Assembly (NCBI GenBank): GCA_942493375.1
Contig: OW818698.1
Span: 2,418,001-2,482,000 of the forward strand
Direction of reading: 5' to 3'
DNA length: 64,000 nucleotides
Source of the DNA: G942493375 sp942493375
GTDB lineage: Bacteria > Armatimonadota > UBA5829
Part shown: positions 55,072 to 64,000 of the stretch, in pieces
How positions within the stretch are numbered: the stretch's first letter is position 1
Layout of the letters: each line of letters opens with the position of its first letter
Position numbers and translations under genes: made by a program
The notes under the pieces: model-generated
Told to the model about the DNA's origin: nothing
The model's input: the letters and a program-made list of their open reading frames with translations, nothing else
Databases searched by the model: none

Positions 55072-58000
55072 ATGCCATCAAAACACCTATTACACTTAAG
55101 TATATTTTTGTTGCTTACAATTGTTTTTGACCTATCAGCATCGGCTGAGAAGATACCCGGACCATTGGACCGTCCTGACGCATACAGCCTTTATGTAAAT
55201 GAACAGGGATGGGATTATCCAAATCACTTTCCATTGGGGATACTTGGGCCAAGGGATCGCAACGAATTGATTCACTATGGTTTCGATTATACAGAGACGG
55301 CGATGGAAGGTTTTTACTTTATGAACAATGGCATTGGTGCGCCTCCCCTTCCAGTAGACAACACGCTACTTGGTCTCTACACAACGGCATGGAGCCAGCA
55401 TACGCTATACCATATCAAGGATGTTAAAGGTTATGGCAAGACACCGAATGCTCTAAAGTATGATGGTACACCTCAACCTGCTCATTCAATTTCCATCTAC
55501 AACCCCATAGCACAAAAGTTCATACTGGATGCAGATGCTGCTCTGGCGAAGAGTTGGGGGCAGACAAGTAGACCCGTAATGATGTGGGGGTTGGACAATG
55601 AATTGGAAGGCTACCTGGACTACAGTCCTGAAGCTAAATCAGCGTTTATTGAATGGCTGAAGAAGACCTATCCATCCACTGATGAACTGAATAAAGCATG
55701 GAATACTACCTACAAAGACTTCAGTGAAGCAACACCTCCGGACGCTGAACCCAGAATCTCCAGACCAGCCGCATGGCTGGACTGGCATGCATTCCTCGAC
55801 AATGACTGGACTCTTTTTACTGCAGCACGATATAAAGCAATCTATGACAACGACCCGTTCCACAGACCAGTCGCAATGAAGGCTACTCAGTGTTCCTTTG
55901 ATATGCCAACGCAAGTCAAACAGCGAACACTCGATCCGGGATTTCATGCTGACCTTACACGTCAATACGGCGGTTGGTATGGAGTAGATATGTATGGAGC
56001 CGATGACAGGCTGGCTTATGAAGCTAACTTCGCTTACCAGTGCATACGTCCACTCGATATCACAAAGGGTGGTAAAGTGCTACTTCCTGAAGTCAATAAC
56101 CACAGTGGTCCAGGTTGGCAGTGGGCTAATACCATGTGGAGAGTGCTGGGTAACGGTGTCAAGGCATTTGAGTTCTTCTGCTTTGGAAGCGTCGGAGCGA
56201 CCGGTGACTGGGAAATCTACGGTATGACTTCTCCTGATGGCAATCTTAAGAGCAAGATGGTTTATGCTGCAAGGTTTGCTAATTCAGTCAGGCGAACAGA
56301 GTCTTTCTGGGCTAGAAGCATTCCTGCTCAGAATGTCCCAAGGGCTGCAATCCTGCTTCCTCGTAGAGATGTTCTGCTGGCTGACAACCCAGACGGCAGC
56401 CCGTGGGACCCTGGCAACAACAATCGATATAAAGTATATGCTCAGCTCAGAGATTGTGGGATCTGGACGGATATCATCCCTTACACAAAACTGAATGCTG
56501 GATTCCTCAAACAGTATTCTGTCCTTGTGCTGGTTGATGCTAAACACTTAACCAAATCTGAGTGTTCTCAGGTTGCCGAATATGTGAAGAATGGCGGGGT
56601 GCTGATTGGCGACTCGATGTCCGGACACTACGATGAACACCATCGTATAACCAAGGGGTTGGAGGATGTATTCGGCGTCGATGTATCGGCCTATGACAAT
56701 GTAGCGGATGTATGGGTGAACACAAAAAAAGGCATATTGCGAGGAGATTTTCTCGCTATCTGCAAGCCCACAACAGGTAAAATTGTTGATAAGACTACCC
56801 GTGAACAGCCCCTTGTCATGGTAAATCATTTCGGTAAAGGAACCGCAATGTATATCACAACCCCAATGGGTATATTGCGCAATGACACTCCCGGAGATGA
56901 TCTGGTGGCATCCTGGGTAGATTATCTATTAAAAATGGTCAATATAAAGCCATCATATAGAGGTTCAAAAGGTCTGATGCCAGGCAGTCTAAGGCTTGAG
57001 GGTCCGTGGGTAGATGACAAGGGCAGTATGGGGTTGATAGTAGCAAATCGAATTGAGAATGCACATCCAAAAACATCCCTGGATGTCACTGTGCCTATCG
57101 GTAAATGGAGTCGTGCTTATTGGGCACCGGCTGAAAGTTTGGAGCTCAAACCACTCAAGTTCCGATTTACAAAAAACATATGCCGAATTGAACTGCCTGA
57201 GTTTAAAACTGCCGGGATGATTCTGTTCATTAATGAGAGCAGGCCTTTGATATCTATCTCCGTTTCAAGGACTAAGAAAGTTGGAGTAGATGGTTATTTG
57301 CCTGTGTTGACTCCCTTGAAAGAACAGGTCATCAAGGTCACTCTGATTAATCCAGGGACCCAAGCTACACCTTCGGGGATATTGAAAATCAGAGCTCTGC
57401 CTGGCTGGAAACTCAGCAACTCTGAGGTAAAGACTGCGAAACTTGCCCCCGGAGCAAGCTGTGATGTGCAAGTCAAAATCACTGCTCCGGATACTGGAAT
57501 TCTGCATTATCGAGAGAGAATGTACCCGGTTAACTTCCGCTGGTCAAATGGAAAGACAGACCAATCGGTATGCAGTGCGTTAGTCGGGGTCGATGTTGAT
57601 GAGAGCAAACTTCCAAAACTTCTGAGTAACAATACCGGTTATCCTGACAACTCCCCCAGAAAGATAAAGACCGGAGCAACATATAAATACCTGTTTGATG
57701 AGACAGCAATGGCAGGATTCTTCGGTGACCTTTGCACGGCTCAAGGTAGAAACGGCAATGCTCTGCAGAATGGCTCAGGAGGATGGGAAAGGCTGGCAAT
57801 ATACAACTATGGCAAGTTCCCTATCCTGCCTATTGAGTTTGATCTTAAGGATGTCTATCCGCTGGAGATGGTAAGGCTGCAAATGGGACCACCAGCATAT
57901 CCTGACGAAATGGAAGTCCAGGTAAGCACCGATGGTAAAACATTCACTTCAGTCGGCACAGCCAAAGTGGACGGGCCTCCTGCTGGCGCAAAATGGATTG

Positions 58001-58110
58001 AACTTACCGACCTGAAACGCTGCAAAGCCCGTTATGTCCGCATAAATGTAAATATGGCAAATGGTGGATATCTGGATGAAGTGGAAATCTGGGGGTATGA
58101 GAAGGAATAG
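55072..58110 (+). CDS. Exported GH42-like beta-galactosidase-type enzyme with discoidin tail
   Basis: A 1012-residue protein. ATG 55072 is used (GAGG at 55062-55065); a TTG at 55060 is less likely. A signal peptide is present (LLHLSIFLLLTIVFDLSA). The barrel carries both GH42/GH-A glutamates: acid/base E177 in WGLDNELEGYL and nucleophile E340 in VLLPEVNNHSGPG, plus DELNKAWNTTYKDFSEATPP as in GH42 proteins. A Rossmann-like trimerisation domain follows (VLVLVDAKHLTKSECSQ; VKNGGVLIGDSMSG), then beta-sandwiches and a final discoidin-like module (KWIELTDLKRCKARYVRIN). First gene of the second glycan block; the following genes are 50-70 bases apart. Confidence 0.85.
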   Translation: MPSKHLLHLSIFLLLTIVFDLSASAEKIPGPLDRPDAYSLYVNEQGWDYPNHFPLGILGPRDRNELIHYGFDYTETAMEGFYFMNNGIGAPPLPVDNTLLGLYTTAWSQHTLYHIKDVKGYGKTPNALKYDGTPQPAHSISIYNPIAQKFILDADAALAKSWGQTSRPVMMWGLDNELEGYLDYSPEAKSAFIEWLKKTYPSTDELNKAWNTTYKDFSEATPPDAEPRISRPAAWLDWHAFLDNDWTLFTAARYKAIYDNDPFHRPVAMKATQCSFDMPTQVKQRTLDPGFHADLTRQYGGWYGVDMYGADDRLAYEANFAYQCIRPLDITKGGKVLLPEVNNHSGPGWQWANTMWRVLGNGVKAFEFFCFGSVGATGDWEIYGMTSPDGNLKSKMVYAARFANSVRRTESFWARSIPAQNVPRAAILLPRRDVLLADNPDGSPWDPGNNNRYKVYAQLRDCGIWTDIIPYTKLNAGFLKQYSVLVLVDAKHLTKSECSQVAEYVKNGGVLIGDSMSGHYDEHHRITKGLEDVFGVDVSAYDNVADVWVNTKKGILRGDFLAICKPTTGKIVDKTTREQPLVMVNHFGKGTAMYITTPMGILRNDTPGDDLVASWVDYLLKMVNIKPSYRGSKGLMPGSLRLEGPWVDDKGSMGLIVANRIENAHPKTSLDVTVPIGKWSRAYWAPAESLELKPLKFRFTKNICRIELPEFKTAGMILFINESRPLISISVSRTKKVGVDGYLPVLTPLKEQVIKVTLINPGTQATPSGILKIRALPGWKLSNSEVKTAKLAPGASCDVQVKITAPDTGILHYRERMYPVNFRWSNGKTDQSVCSALVGVDVDESKLPKLLSNNTGYPDNSPRKIKTGATYKYLFDETAMAGFFGDLCTAQGRNGNALQNGSGGWERLAIYNYGKFPILPIEFDLKDVYPLEMVRLQMGPPAYPDEMEVQVSTDGKTFTSVGTAKVDGPPAGAKWIELTDLKRCKARYVRINVNMANGGYLDEVEIWGYEKE

Positions 58111-58178
58111 ACTTTAGACTTCAGGCGTCAGACTTCAGGAAGGGACGGGGAGAAGGGATAAAATCGGGGAGGTGTGAG

Positions 58179-59699
58179 TTGGACAATAACGTAGTGGTTA
58201 TACCGATGTTGAGTTGGGATCCGGTGGCTGTGGGTGCATTGGCATGGACGGATGATCGAGAACCAGTGCCTTGTGAATCACCTCGTGGAGTTGAACTAAA
58301 AGTAGAACCGGCAATAAAGAGCCAGCCATTCTTCGAAGCTGATCAACCCTAGGAATCAGGTGGCTTAGCCTGGACAAATGTTTCAAGGTGCGATGGATTA
58401 TACCGGATGTGGTATGGCATCACTGGTGAAATCGAATACCTTTGCTATGCCCAAAGTTCAGATGGTTTCAAATGGGAAAAGCCAGACCTTGGAATAGTAG
58501 AATTTGAGGGAAGCAAAGCTAACAATATTTGTTATGTTGGCAATGGGGCAAGTCACAGTTCAGTGTTCTATGATTCGAGCGCAGATTTTTCTGAATGCTG
58601 GAAGTGCGCCTTTTTTTCAGCCTGGTGGGAAGGTGAACCCGGTGAAATACTAAGTGGTGACGAAGGACATCACCGTCTACAGGTAATAAATGAAGCAAAA
58701 GAGGGTGATGTAACACCACCTCTCAACCTCAAAGGAATGCTGATGGGAATGGTCTCTCCCGATGGTTTGCATTGGACCAAACTGCCCGAACCTATCCTGG
58801 AAGAATGGCACGATACACATAACATCGTGATTTATGATGAATCCAGAGGGAAGTACGTTGGGTATTTTCGTGGTTTCTGTGCTGGCAGACGGGCTATAAG
58901 CTACAGTGAAACAACCGATTTTGCACACTGGCCTGCATCCCGACTGATTCACGGACCGCAGCATAACGATCCTCCAGACACAAGCATATATTCCAACTGT
59001 TACTGCAAATATCCGGGCAATAAAAACATTCATCTTATGTTCCCTGCTATGTATCGTCAATCTGAAGACGCTGTAGATACCGAACTGGCAGTCAGCCTGG
59101 ATGGAACTACGTGGGTCAGACATATTGGACAACCGATTATAGAGCGTGGTAAACCGGGCAGTAATGATGAAGCATTCATCTATGCAGATCCGCAGTTGCT
59201 CCGGTGCGATGATGGACAGTTCCGGTTGATATACCACGGTGGCAATCAATTTCACAACGAATGGTATAATGAAGCGCTGCGATCCCGGCAATATGAATCA
59301 TATTATGCATGGGCACAGTGGCAGGAAGATCGACTGGCTGGTATCTATGCAAAGAATGATGGTGAGATGACCATTCTGCTTCCAAAGTGCGGATCTGCGA
59401 TCCTGGCAAACTATCGCACGGAAGAGGACGGATGGATAAAGTTCGAAATGATAGACCGTGTTACCTGGCCTCCAACTCCTGTTGCTGGTGCTGCCGGATA
59501 TCGGTTTGAGGATATGGCACCAATGACCGGAGACGAAACCCGTCAGTTGGTGAAATGGGGTGAGTTGAGCGACCTTGGTAAATTCAAGGGAACCGATGCT
59601 GCAGTGAGAGTTCAAATGCATAAGGCAACCCTCTTCGCTCTGGCGCTTGTGGACGGTGAGATATCAGAAAATGTAAGTGAAATGCGTTTTCCAGTCTAG
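58179..59699 (+). pseudogene. GH32/43-like five-bladed propeller gene with in-frame amber codon
   Basis: A TTG at 58179 with GGGGAGG six bases ahead opens a frame reading M-DNNVVVIPMLSWDPVAVGAL. It runs 57 codons to TAG at 58350-58352, then continues in the same frame without further stops to 59699 (about 448 more codons). Sequence before and after the stop joins smoothly: QPFFEADQP-stop-ESGGLAWTNVSRCDG-LYRMWYGI, as expected for the first blade of a GH32/GH43-like propeller. Later motifs include YAQSSDGFKWEKPDLGIVEF, DTHNIVIYDESRGKYVGYF and DEAFIYADPQLLRCDDGQF. Many other genes here end in TAG, so it is a normal stop. Fresh pseudogene, readthrough or a sequencing error are the options. The downstream part could start at ATG 58407 if re-initiated. 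Confidence 0.75.
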
Positions 59700-59769
59700 C
59701 GTATGTTGATCGCCACATTTGAATAGAGTATCAACAGATGTATTACAAATACAATGAGGTTAGAAAGTA

Positions 59770-61200
59770 ATGAATAGAATACAGGTTCATTTGGGGTTAA
59801 TGCTGATTCTGATTAGCCTGGGATTACTCTGCACCCAGCAGTGTTTTGCTCAGAATAATAATCGAGTTGAAGCCAATCCGCTCTATGATTTCTTTCCGTT
59901 TGGAATGTATACGGGAATGGGACCAAATCCGCTGGCTGGTATAGATGGCGATCTGGCAAAAAAAGCTGATATTACATGCGCTGACCTTGCAGCACACAAT
60001 TTCAACTGTGTGTGGACAAACAATCTGTTGATAGACGCTCATGGTGAAGCATGGCTTTCAGCCGGGAGTAAAAATGGGGTAAGAGTGATCCTGCAGGGTG
60101 GTGGGCCACCGGATCTGCTGCGCCTCGAACCTCCATACACCGGACCGAACACGTTCGAAAATACAGATTATATAAATAACACTGTATTAGCACACTGGGC
60201 TTCCCTTGCAACAAAGTATAGGAACAGTCCTGCGCTGTTGGCATACTCAATTGATGAGGAATGTCCTCCATATCCGATGTCCAGATACCAGGTCCTGGAC
60301 AAAGTGACGAAGCTTGTAGAATCCATAGACCCGGTGCACCCAGCTATCGTATTGTATAACCAAATTACCTCTGCCGAACTAGGTTCGAGCTTTATTAAAC
60401 CCAAAGCTATAGCCAATGACTGGTACCCGTTCTTTGGTGATCCCAATAATGGTCCAAATTCCCGCGCTGCAAGCCTTAACTTTCTGATCACCAACGAGGA
60501 ACGCGCTTATAGGGCCGCGAGAAAATCCGGAGGCCCATTCTGGATAATGCTGCAGGGTGAGGGAACAGATATCCTGGTGAAAGACAAGCCGACCAGACCT
60601 CTGTATCGTATGCCTGGCCCCAATGAGATGCGCTGGCAGGTGTGGTGTTCCCTTTACTGCGGCGCAAAAGGTATTTTCTTTTATGTCTACAGCACGGGAG
60701 ATTTCAAACGACCAAAGTTTGCAAAAAAAGCCGCCCCAGGGACAGAGATTTACTGGGAGCGCGGTATGGCGGATTCTAAAGGCAAAGAGAGCCCGATTTA
60801 CCGTGAAGCCGCGCTTGTTAGTAAAGAAATCGACCCGATCAAACCACTCATTCTGAAGATGGACTGGGCTGAGCCGGAGGATGGCGTTGTTTATTGGATC
60901 GAAAGCGACTATATCATTGGGCGCACATTTATCAACCGTGAAACAGGTGCCCGTTATCTGATGCTGTTCAACTCCGATCCTAAAAAATCGCATCCAGCGG
61001 CTGTTGAATTGAACAGATTTGCAGAGGCAGTTGGCCGATCTACCAAAACCTATGACGTCCGCGGTAGAAAGATGCTGACAAGCGAATGGCCGGATAAAGA
61101 ACTTAAAGAGATGATGATCGGACCCGGAGACGGAGCCATCATACTGATACTGGACAAACCAGACACCCTTACGAAGCATAAAGCTTTGTATGAAAAATAG
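59770..61200 (+). CDS. Exported TIM-barrel protein, distant paralogue of 15506-16879
   Basis: A 476-residue protein with a signal peptide (NRIQVHLGLMLILISLGLLC, cleavage near CFA-QN). The barrel shows FNCVWTNNLLIDAH, LLAYSIDEECPP (D162-E163, likely acid/base strand), AIVLYNQITSAE, AIANDWYPFFGDPN, FWIMLQGEGTD and MRWQVWCSLYCGAKGIFFYV, followed by a small sandwich (RYLMLFNSDPKKS). Layout parallels the 15506 protein in the first block. Probably a GH-A-like enzyme on the same class of glycan; substrate unknown. The next gene starts 48 bases after its stop. Confidence 0.72.
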   Translation: MNRIQVHLGLMLILISLGLLCTQQCFAQNNNRVEANPLYDFFPFGMYTGMGPNPLAGIDGDLAKKADITCADLAAHNFNCVWTNNLLIDAHGEAWLSAGSKNGVRVILQGGGPPDLLRLEPPYTGPNTFENTDYINNTVLAHWASLATKYRNSPALLAYSIDEECPPYPMSRYQVLDKVTKLVESIDPVHPAIVLYNQITSAELGSSFIKPKAIANDWYPFFGDPNNGPNSRAASLNFLITNEERAYRAARKSGGPFWIMLQGEGTDILVKDKPTRPLYRMPGPNEMRWQVWCSLYCGAKGIFFYVYSTGDFKRPKFAKKAAPGTEIYWERGMADSKGKESPIYREAALVSKEIDPIKPLILKMDWAEPEDGVVYWIESDYIIGRTFINRETGARYLMLFNSDPKKSHPAAVELNRFAEAVGRSTKTYDVRGRKMLTSEWPDKELKEMMIGPGDGAIILILDKPDTLTKHKALYEK

Positions 61201-61248
61201 AATATCGTAGTTTTCATCCGAAAATAGTCCGGTATGATGTGAATTAGG

Positions 61249-63759
61249 ATGCATAAGATTGGTTACCTAATATTATCGGGGGTGATTGCAATGCTTCTGA
61301 ACCAGGATGCTGTCGGAAGTACGAACGGTCTGTCGTTTCATTACTGGTCCGGTGATACAGCCAATTCTTCGGGTGAATTGCGCGTCTTTGATGGTCCAAT
61401 GAATCCAGTCAAAGGTGTGATTTACATTTATGCGACAATCGGACCAATTAAAGCCAATCCTCTCAGGTTCGTAAACGGCGCTCCCGATTGGAAACCTGAA
61501 AACAGCCCAGTTAAGTCCGTTGAAACCGGCGCAGTACAGGAGAGTTCTGTGCCGGGTGGGTTTGTGATCCAGGAGAAAAGACCTCTTCCGGATGATCACC
61601 CTCAATTCCTGCAAACCATTGTAATCGGTGATAAATCGGAAACGGGATTCACTCCTGTGGTACGGTTTGGGCTTGCGGATGACAGGAGAGCAGAAAACAA
61701 AGCATTAGTTACCGCGTGGGTATCAGATGGTCATATTGACTACTGCGGTCTTTATGTTCGTCCGGGTACTCCATACGACTTTAAGATTCGGATAGACCTG
61801 ACACACAAGCGTATGACTGCATGGACTATTGGACGCGGAGATGATGAATGGTTCCTGCTTGCTGAAGATGTGCCGCTAAAGACTGAAACCAATTCTGTAA
61901 ACAATGCAGTAGTTGAGATTTATCCCGGTGGACCTGATGTAGAAAACCTCGTCGTCCAGAATAAGACATGGAGAGAAGGAGAACAGAAGCGTCCACACCC
62001 TCTCGCTAAATCCGCCCGTGCAGTAAAATCCGGAAGAGGGTTTATATTCCAGCCCATGCGTTCGACATGGCGTAAACCAGGCAAGCATGTAACTATCTTC
62101 CGTGAACCGGATTTCCATGCTGCCCATGCAGATGTTGTTCAAGCTGGTAATGATCATCTTATCAGTGTTTGGCACAACGGCGGGCATACGGACGGCATCG
62201 GCGGTATGTCGATGGTCCACAGTTATGATAAAGGCAAGACTTGGGAAAAGTCCTTTATTTTTACCAGTCTACCTGGCAACTGCCCGAGGATCCAGCGCCT
62301 GAAAGACGGCAAGCTGTTGCTTATATTTGATGTTCCATCAAGCGGTGATCAGTATACAGCCACCTGGGACCTGGTGCTGTGGGACAGCCTGGATGAAGGA
62401 AAGACCTGGACTAACGAGCGCTGGCTCAAAACCGCCAAAGTAGGCGGAGGAGGCTGCATCGTTCCCAGCCGGATATGCGAAATGTCCGATGGTTCATGGC
62501 TCCTGGCAGCATCATACTTTGCTCCTCCCCCGAATGGTGGTGCCTTTGTTGAGGTGCTGGATTATTATCGCTCTAAAGACCACGGAAATACATGGGAGTT
62601 TGTATCTCAACCGACTAATTATCCACCATCAAGTCTTTCTGAACCCAGCCCAGTCCAACTGCCGGACGGCAAATTAGTCGTGTATGCCCGTGAATCTCGC
62701 ACTGACGGCATGCCTGGTGCTAAGGGCTATTCCAATGATGGAGGAAAGACCTGGAAGTATCAAGAGCTCTCTCATCCGATCACCGGGCGCACATGTGCCG
62801 GGCTGCTTAAAGATGGACGGGTGATGATGACATACAGGTCAGGTGTCGGACATGCGGCGCTCCGGGCATGGGTAGGTGATCCAAACGATAATACACCACC
62901 TCAACTAGCAGGTGCACACTTTAACGATAGCAAATCTGTGGGACTGAAAAAGGGAGCCCTGCATATCGATAACGATGGCGTATGTGGGCAATTCACTAAA
63001 TATTCTCTCCATCCAGCAGACACTGAAAAAACTGTCGTTGATCTCACTTTTGAGGTAGAGGTATTATCGAACCAGAGAAGAGCGGCCACAGTCTCTATTC
63101 CATTTGCAGGAAAGCTTCGCATATTCCCTGACCACATCGAAATGTTTCATGACAAGACGATTCGCGCCGAAGTGGCTCCAGGACGGTCCCATACGTACCA
63201 CGTCAGTAGCCGGAACGGGCGTTTTCAGCTATCTGTGGACGGCGTAGAGGCTATTGATACCGATAAAGCGGACAACAGCCTGCTGAGCTTCCAATGGACC
63301 AAGACAAGCGTATATGGACTGGAGTTTGGAAATGAAGCTAAAGGAAGCGGAGCGAGTGGAGAAGAGATTCCGCGGACTATCCCGGATGTATACCCAGCCA
63401 ACATAACATCTGAGGTAACTGGTTACAGCATATGGCGCAGGTTCGATGCAGTATACAATGATCCACTAACAGGCAGACGGGAAATGTTCTGGTCTGCAGA
63501 TAAAGATGGTTTCCCGGACCAATATCAACTCGACCAAATACTGGAAGTGGAAGCCAGCGCTAATGGGCACGACCAGGGTTATTCAGGATGGACTCAACTC
63601 GACGATGGTCGCATTTTTATAGCTCATTACACCGACGACACCTCAGCTGCTTCCATGCCCAACCCGCATAATTTCGGAGTTCCGTGGATCCGAGGGACAT
63701 TCCTGGAACTATCCGATTTACCTCAGAACTCAAAATTAAAACAGGAAGGTAACAAATGA
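61249..63759 (+). CDS. Exported sialidase-like BNR/Asp-box protein
   Basis: An 836-residue protein with a signal peptide (HKIGYLILSGVIAMLLN, cleavage near AVGS-TN). Residues about 25-245 form a LamG-like sandwich. The six-bladed propeller (about 270-560, continued near 700-830) has four Asp-boxes: SYDKGKTWEK, SLDEGKTWTN, SKDHGNTWEF and SNDGGKTWKY. FREPDFHAAHADVV precedes the first blade, where sialidases have the (F/Y)RIP arginine motif. A second sandwich (about 570-690) is inserted before the last blade. Substrate may be sialic acid or another sugar, since Asp-box propellers vary. It overlaps the next start by four bases (ATGA). Confidence 0.82.
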   Translation: MHKIGYLILSGVIAMLLNQDAVGSTNGLSFHYWSGDTANSSGELRVFDGPMNPVKGVIYIYATIGPIKANPLRFVNGAPDWKPENSPVKSVETGAVQESSVPGGFVIQEKRPLPDDHPQFLQTIVIGDKSETGFTPVVRFGLADDRRAENKALVTAWVSDGHIDYCGLYVRPGTPYDFKIRIDLTHKRMTAWTIGRGDDEWFLLAEDVPLKTETNSVNNAVVEIYPGGPDVENLVVQNKTWREGEQKRPHPLAKSARAVKSGRGFIFQPMRSTWRKPGKHVTIFREPDFHAAHADVVQAGNDHLISVWHNGGHTDGIGGMSMVHSYDKGKTWEKSFIFTSLPGNCPRIQRLKDGKLLLIFDVPSSGDQYTATWDLVLWDSLDEGKTWTNERWLKTAKVGGGGCIVPSRICEMSDGSWLLAASYFAPPPNGGAFVEVLDYYRSKDHGNTWEFVSQPTNYPPSSLSEPSPVQLPDGKLVVYARESRTDGMPGAKGYSNDGGKTWKYQELSHPITGRTCAGLLKDGRVMMTYRSGVGHAALRAWVGDPNDNTPPQLAGAHFNDSKSVGLKKGALHIDNDGVCGQFTKYSLHPADTEKTVVDLTFEVEVLSNQRRAATVSIPFAGKLRIFPDHIEMFHDKTIRAEVAPGRSHTYHVSSRNGRFQLSVDGVEAIDTDKADNSLLSFQWTKTSVYGLEFGNEAKGSGASGEEIPRTIPDVYPANITSEVTGYSIWRRFDAVYNDPLTGRREMFWSADKDGFPDQYQLDQILEVEASANGHDQGYSGWTQLDDGRIFIAHYTDDTSAASMPNPHNFGVPWIRGTFLELSDLPQNSKLKQEGNK

Positions 63760-64000
63760 CTACCAGCCAGGGTCCTATAAAACTTGATAACGGTAATTTC
63801 CTCAAGATCGATATCGTCACTGAGTCTATATTCAGGATCAGGATAAGCTCTGATAGCGTATTCCGCGAGAGCGGGTTGGAAAGATATGGGATACTCAAGA
63901 CTGACTGGCCGCAGTGCAAGTGCAGTATCTATGAGAAGCCCGGTGGCAAGGAAATAATCACCAAGAAAGCCTCCCTCATGGTTTCCCTCAGAGATGGAAG
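63756..64000 (+). CDS. GH31-like glycoside hydrolase, N-terminal part (runs off the window)
   Basis: The ATG at 63756 overlaps the previous stop (ATGA) and is preceded by AGGAAGG. The 81 visible codons begin MTTSQGPIKLDNGNFLKIDI and include TESIFRIRISSDSVFRESGL and ERYGILKTDWP. This matches the mutarotase-like N-domain that starts GH31 alpha-glucosidases and alpha-xylosidases ('T-x-x-I-x-R-x-R' then 'E-S-x-x-x-R-Y-G'). No signal peptide is present, so it would act in the cytoplasm on imported sugar. Only the first tenth or so is visible; family call is moderate. Confidence 0.65.
   Translation, partial: MTTSQGPIKLDNGNFLKIDIVTESIFRIRISSDSVFRESGLERYGILKTDWPQCKCSIYEKPGGKEIITKKASLMVSLRDG

Noticed and set aside
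58350..58352. Recoded TAG (amber as an amino acid) across this genome
   Set aside because: Many intact genes here end in TAG with no meaningful extension beyond (for example at 20099, 40677 and 43701), so TAG is a normal stop.

Overview
The window looks like a chromosome segment of an uncultured, free-living Gram-negative-type bacterium. It carries an apolipoprotein N-acyltransferase (Lnt), a flagellin, two sets of type IV-style minor pilins and a very large set of secreted glycan-active enzymes. The genes resemble Armatimonadota and similar polysaccharide-degrading environmental lineages (DUF4838, GH123/DUF4091 and GH42-like proteins, prepilins). That placement is inference; no rRNA or other decisive marker is present. 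I saw no phage, transposase, CRISPR array or tRNA.

Layout. 1-304: start of a flagellin gene (minus strand) behind a 5' leader that can fold into nested hairpins. 641-16912: first glycan block, with two tandem paralogous secreted TIM-barrel-like proteins (minus), then a plus-strand run of two DUF4838/GH67N-like proteins, an SGNH hydrolase, a GH123-like protein, a six-hairpin glycosidase-like protein and a GDEP-motif barrel protein, ended by a strong hairpin. 16945-28670: a discoidin plus barrel protein, serS, a pectate-lyase-like beta-helix protein with a TPR tail, a second large beta-helix protein, lnt and a clan GH-A hydrolase. 28698-34184: a compact minus-strand operon of a PNPOx-like flavoprotein and four related membrane proteins of unknown function. 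34362-42285: a GH42-like protein, a secreted protein of unknown function, a CBM9-GH123-discoidin protein and a neutral-ceramidase-like protein. 42679-48079: housekeeping genes, namely DAHP synthase, ferredoxin-fused EtfA with EtfB, a sugar isomerase-like barrel and a Gfo/Idh/MocA oxidoreductase. 48259-54724: two minor-pilin cassettes in the same gene order on either side of a DUF1003 membrane protein. 55072-64000: second glycan block on the plus strand, with a GH42-like enzyme, a GH32/43-like propeller gene broken by an in-frame amber codon, a barrel protein, a four-Asp-box sialidase-like protein and the start of a GH31-like gene.

How it fits together. At least 15 proteins carry signal peptides and domains that bind, cut or de-esterify carbohydrate, which points to breakdown of complex acidic or amino-sugar glycans outside the cytoplasm. 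MocA-type and isomerase-type enzymes could process the released sugars. No transporter, SusC/D pair or transcription regulator lies with them. Several dispersed hairpin repeats (three copies of one family with 31-32 bp stems, two of another) sit between operons. Many real starts are TTG or GTG, and these were chosen by Shine-Dalgarno position and signal-peptide fit.

The least explained parts are the four-gene membrane cluster at 29160-34184, the barrel family with a D-x-E-x-YEG motif (three members here), the flagellin leader, the duplicated pilin cassettes and the amber-interrupted gene.
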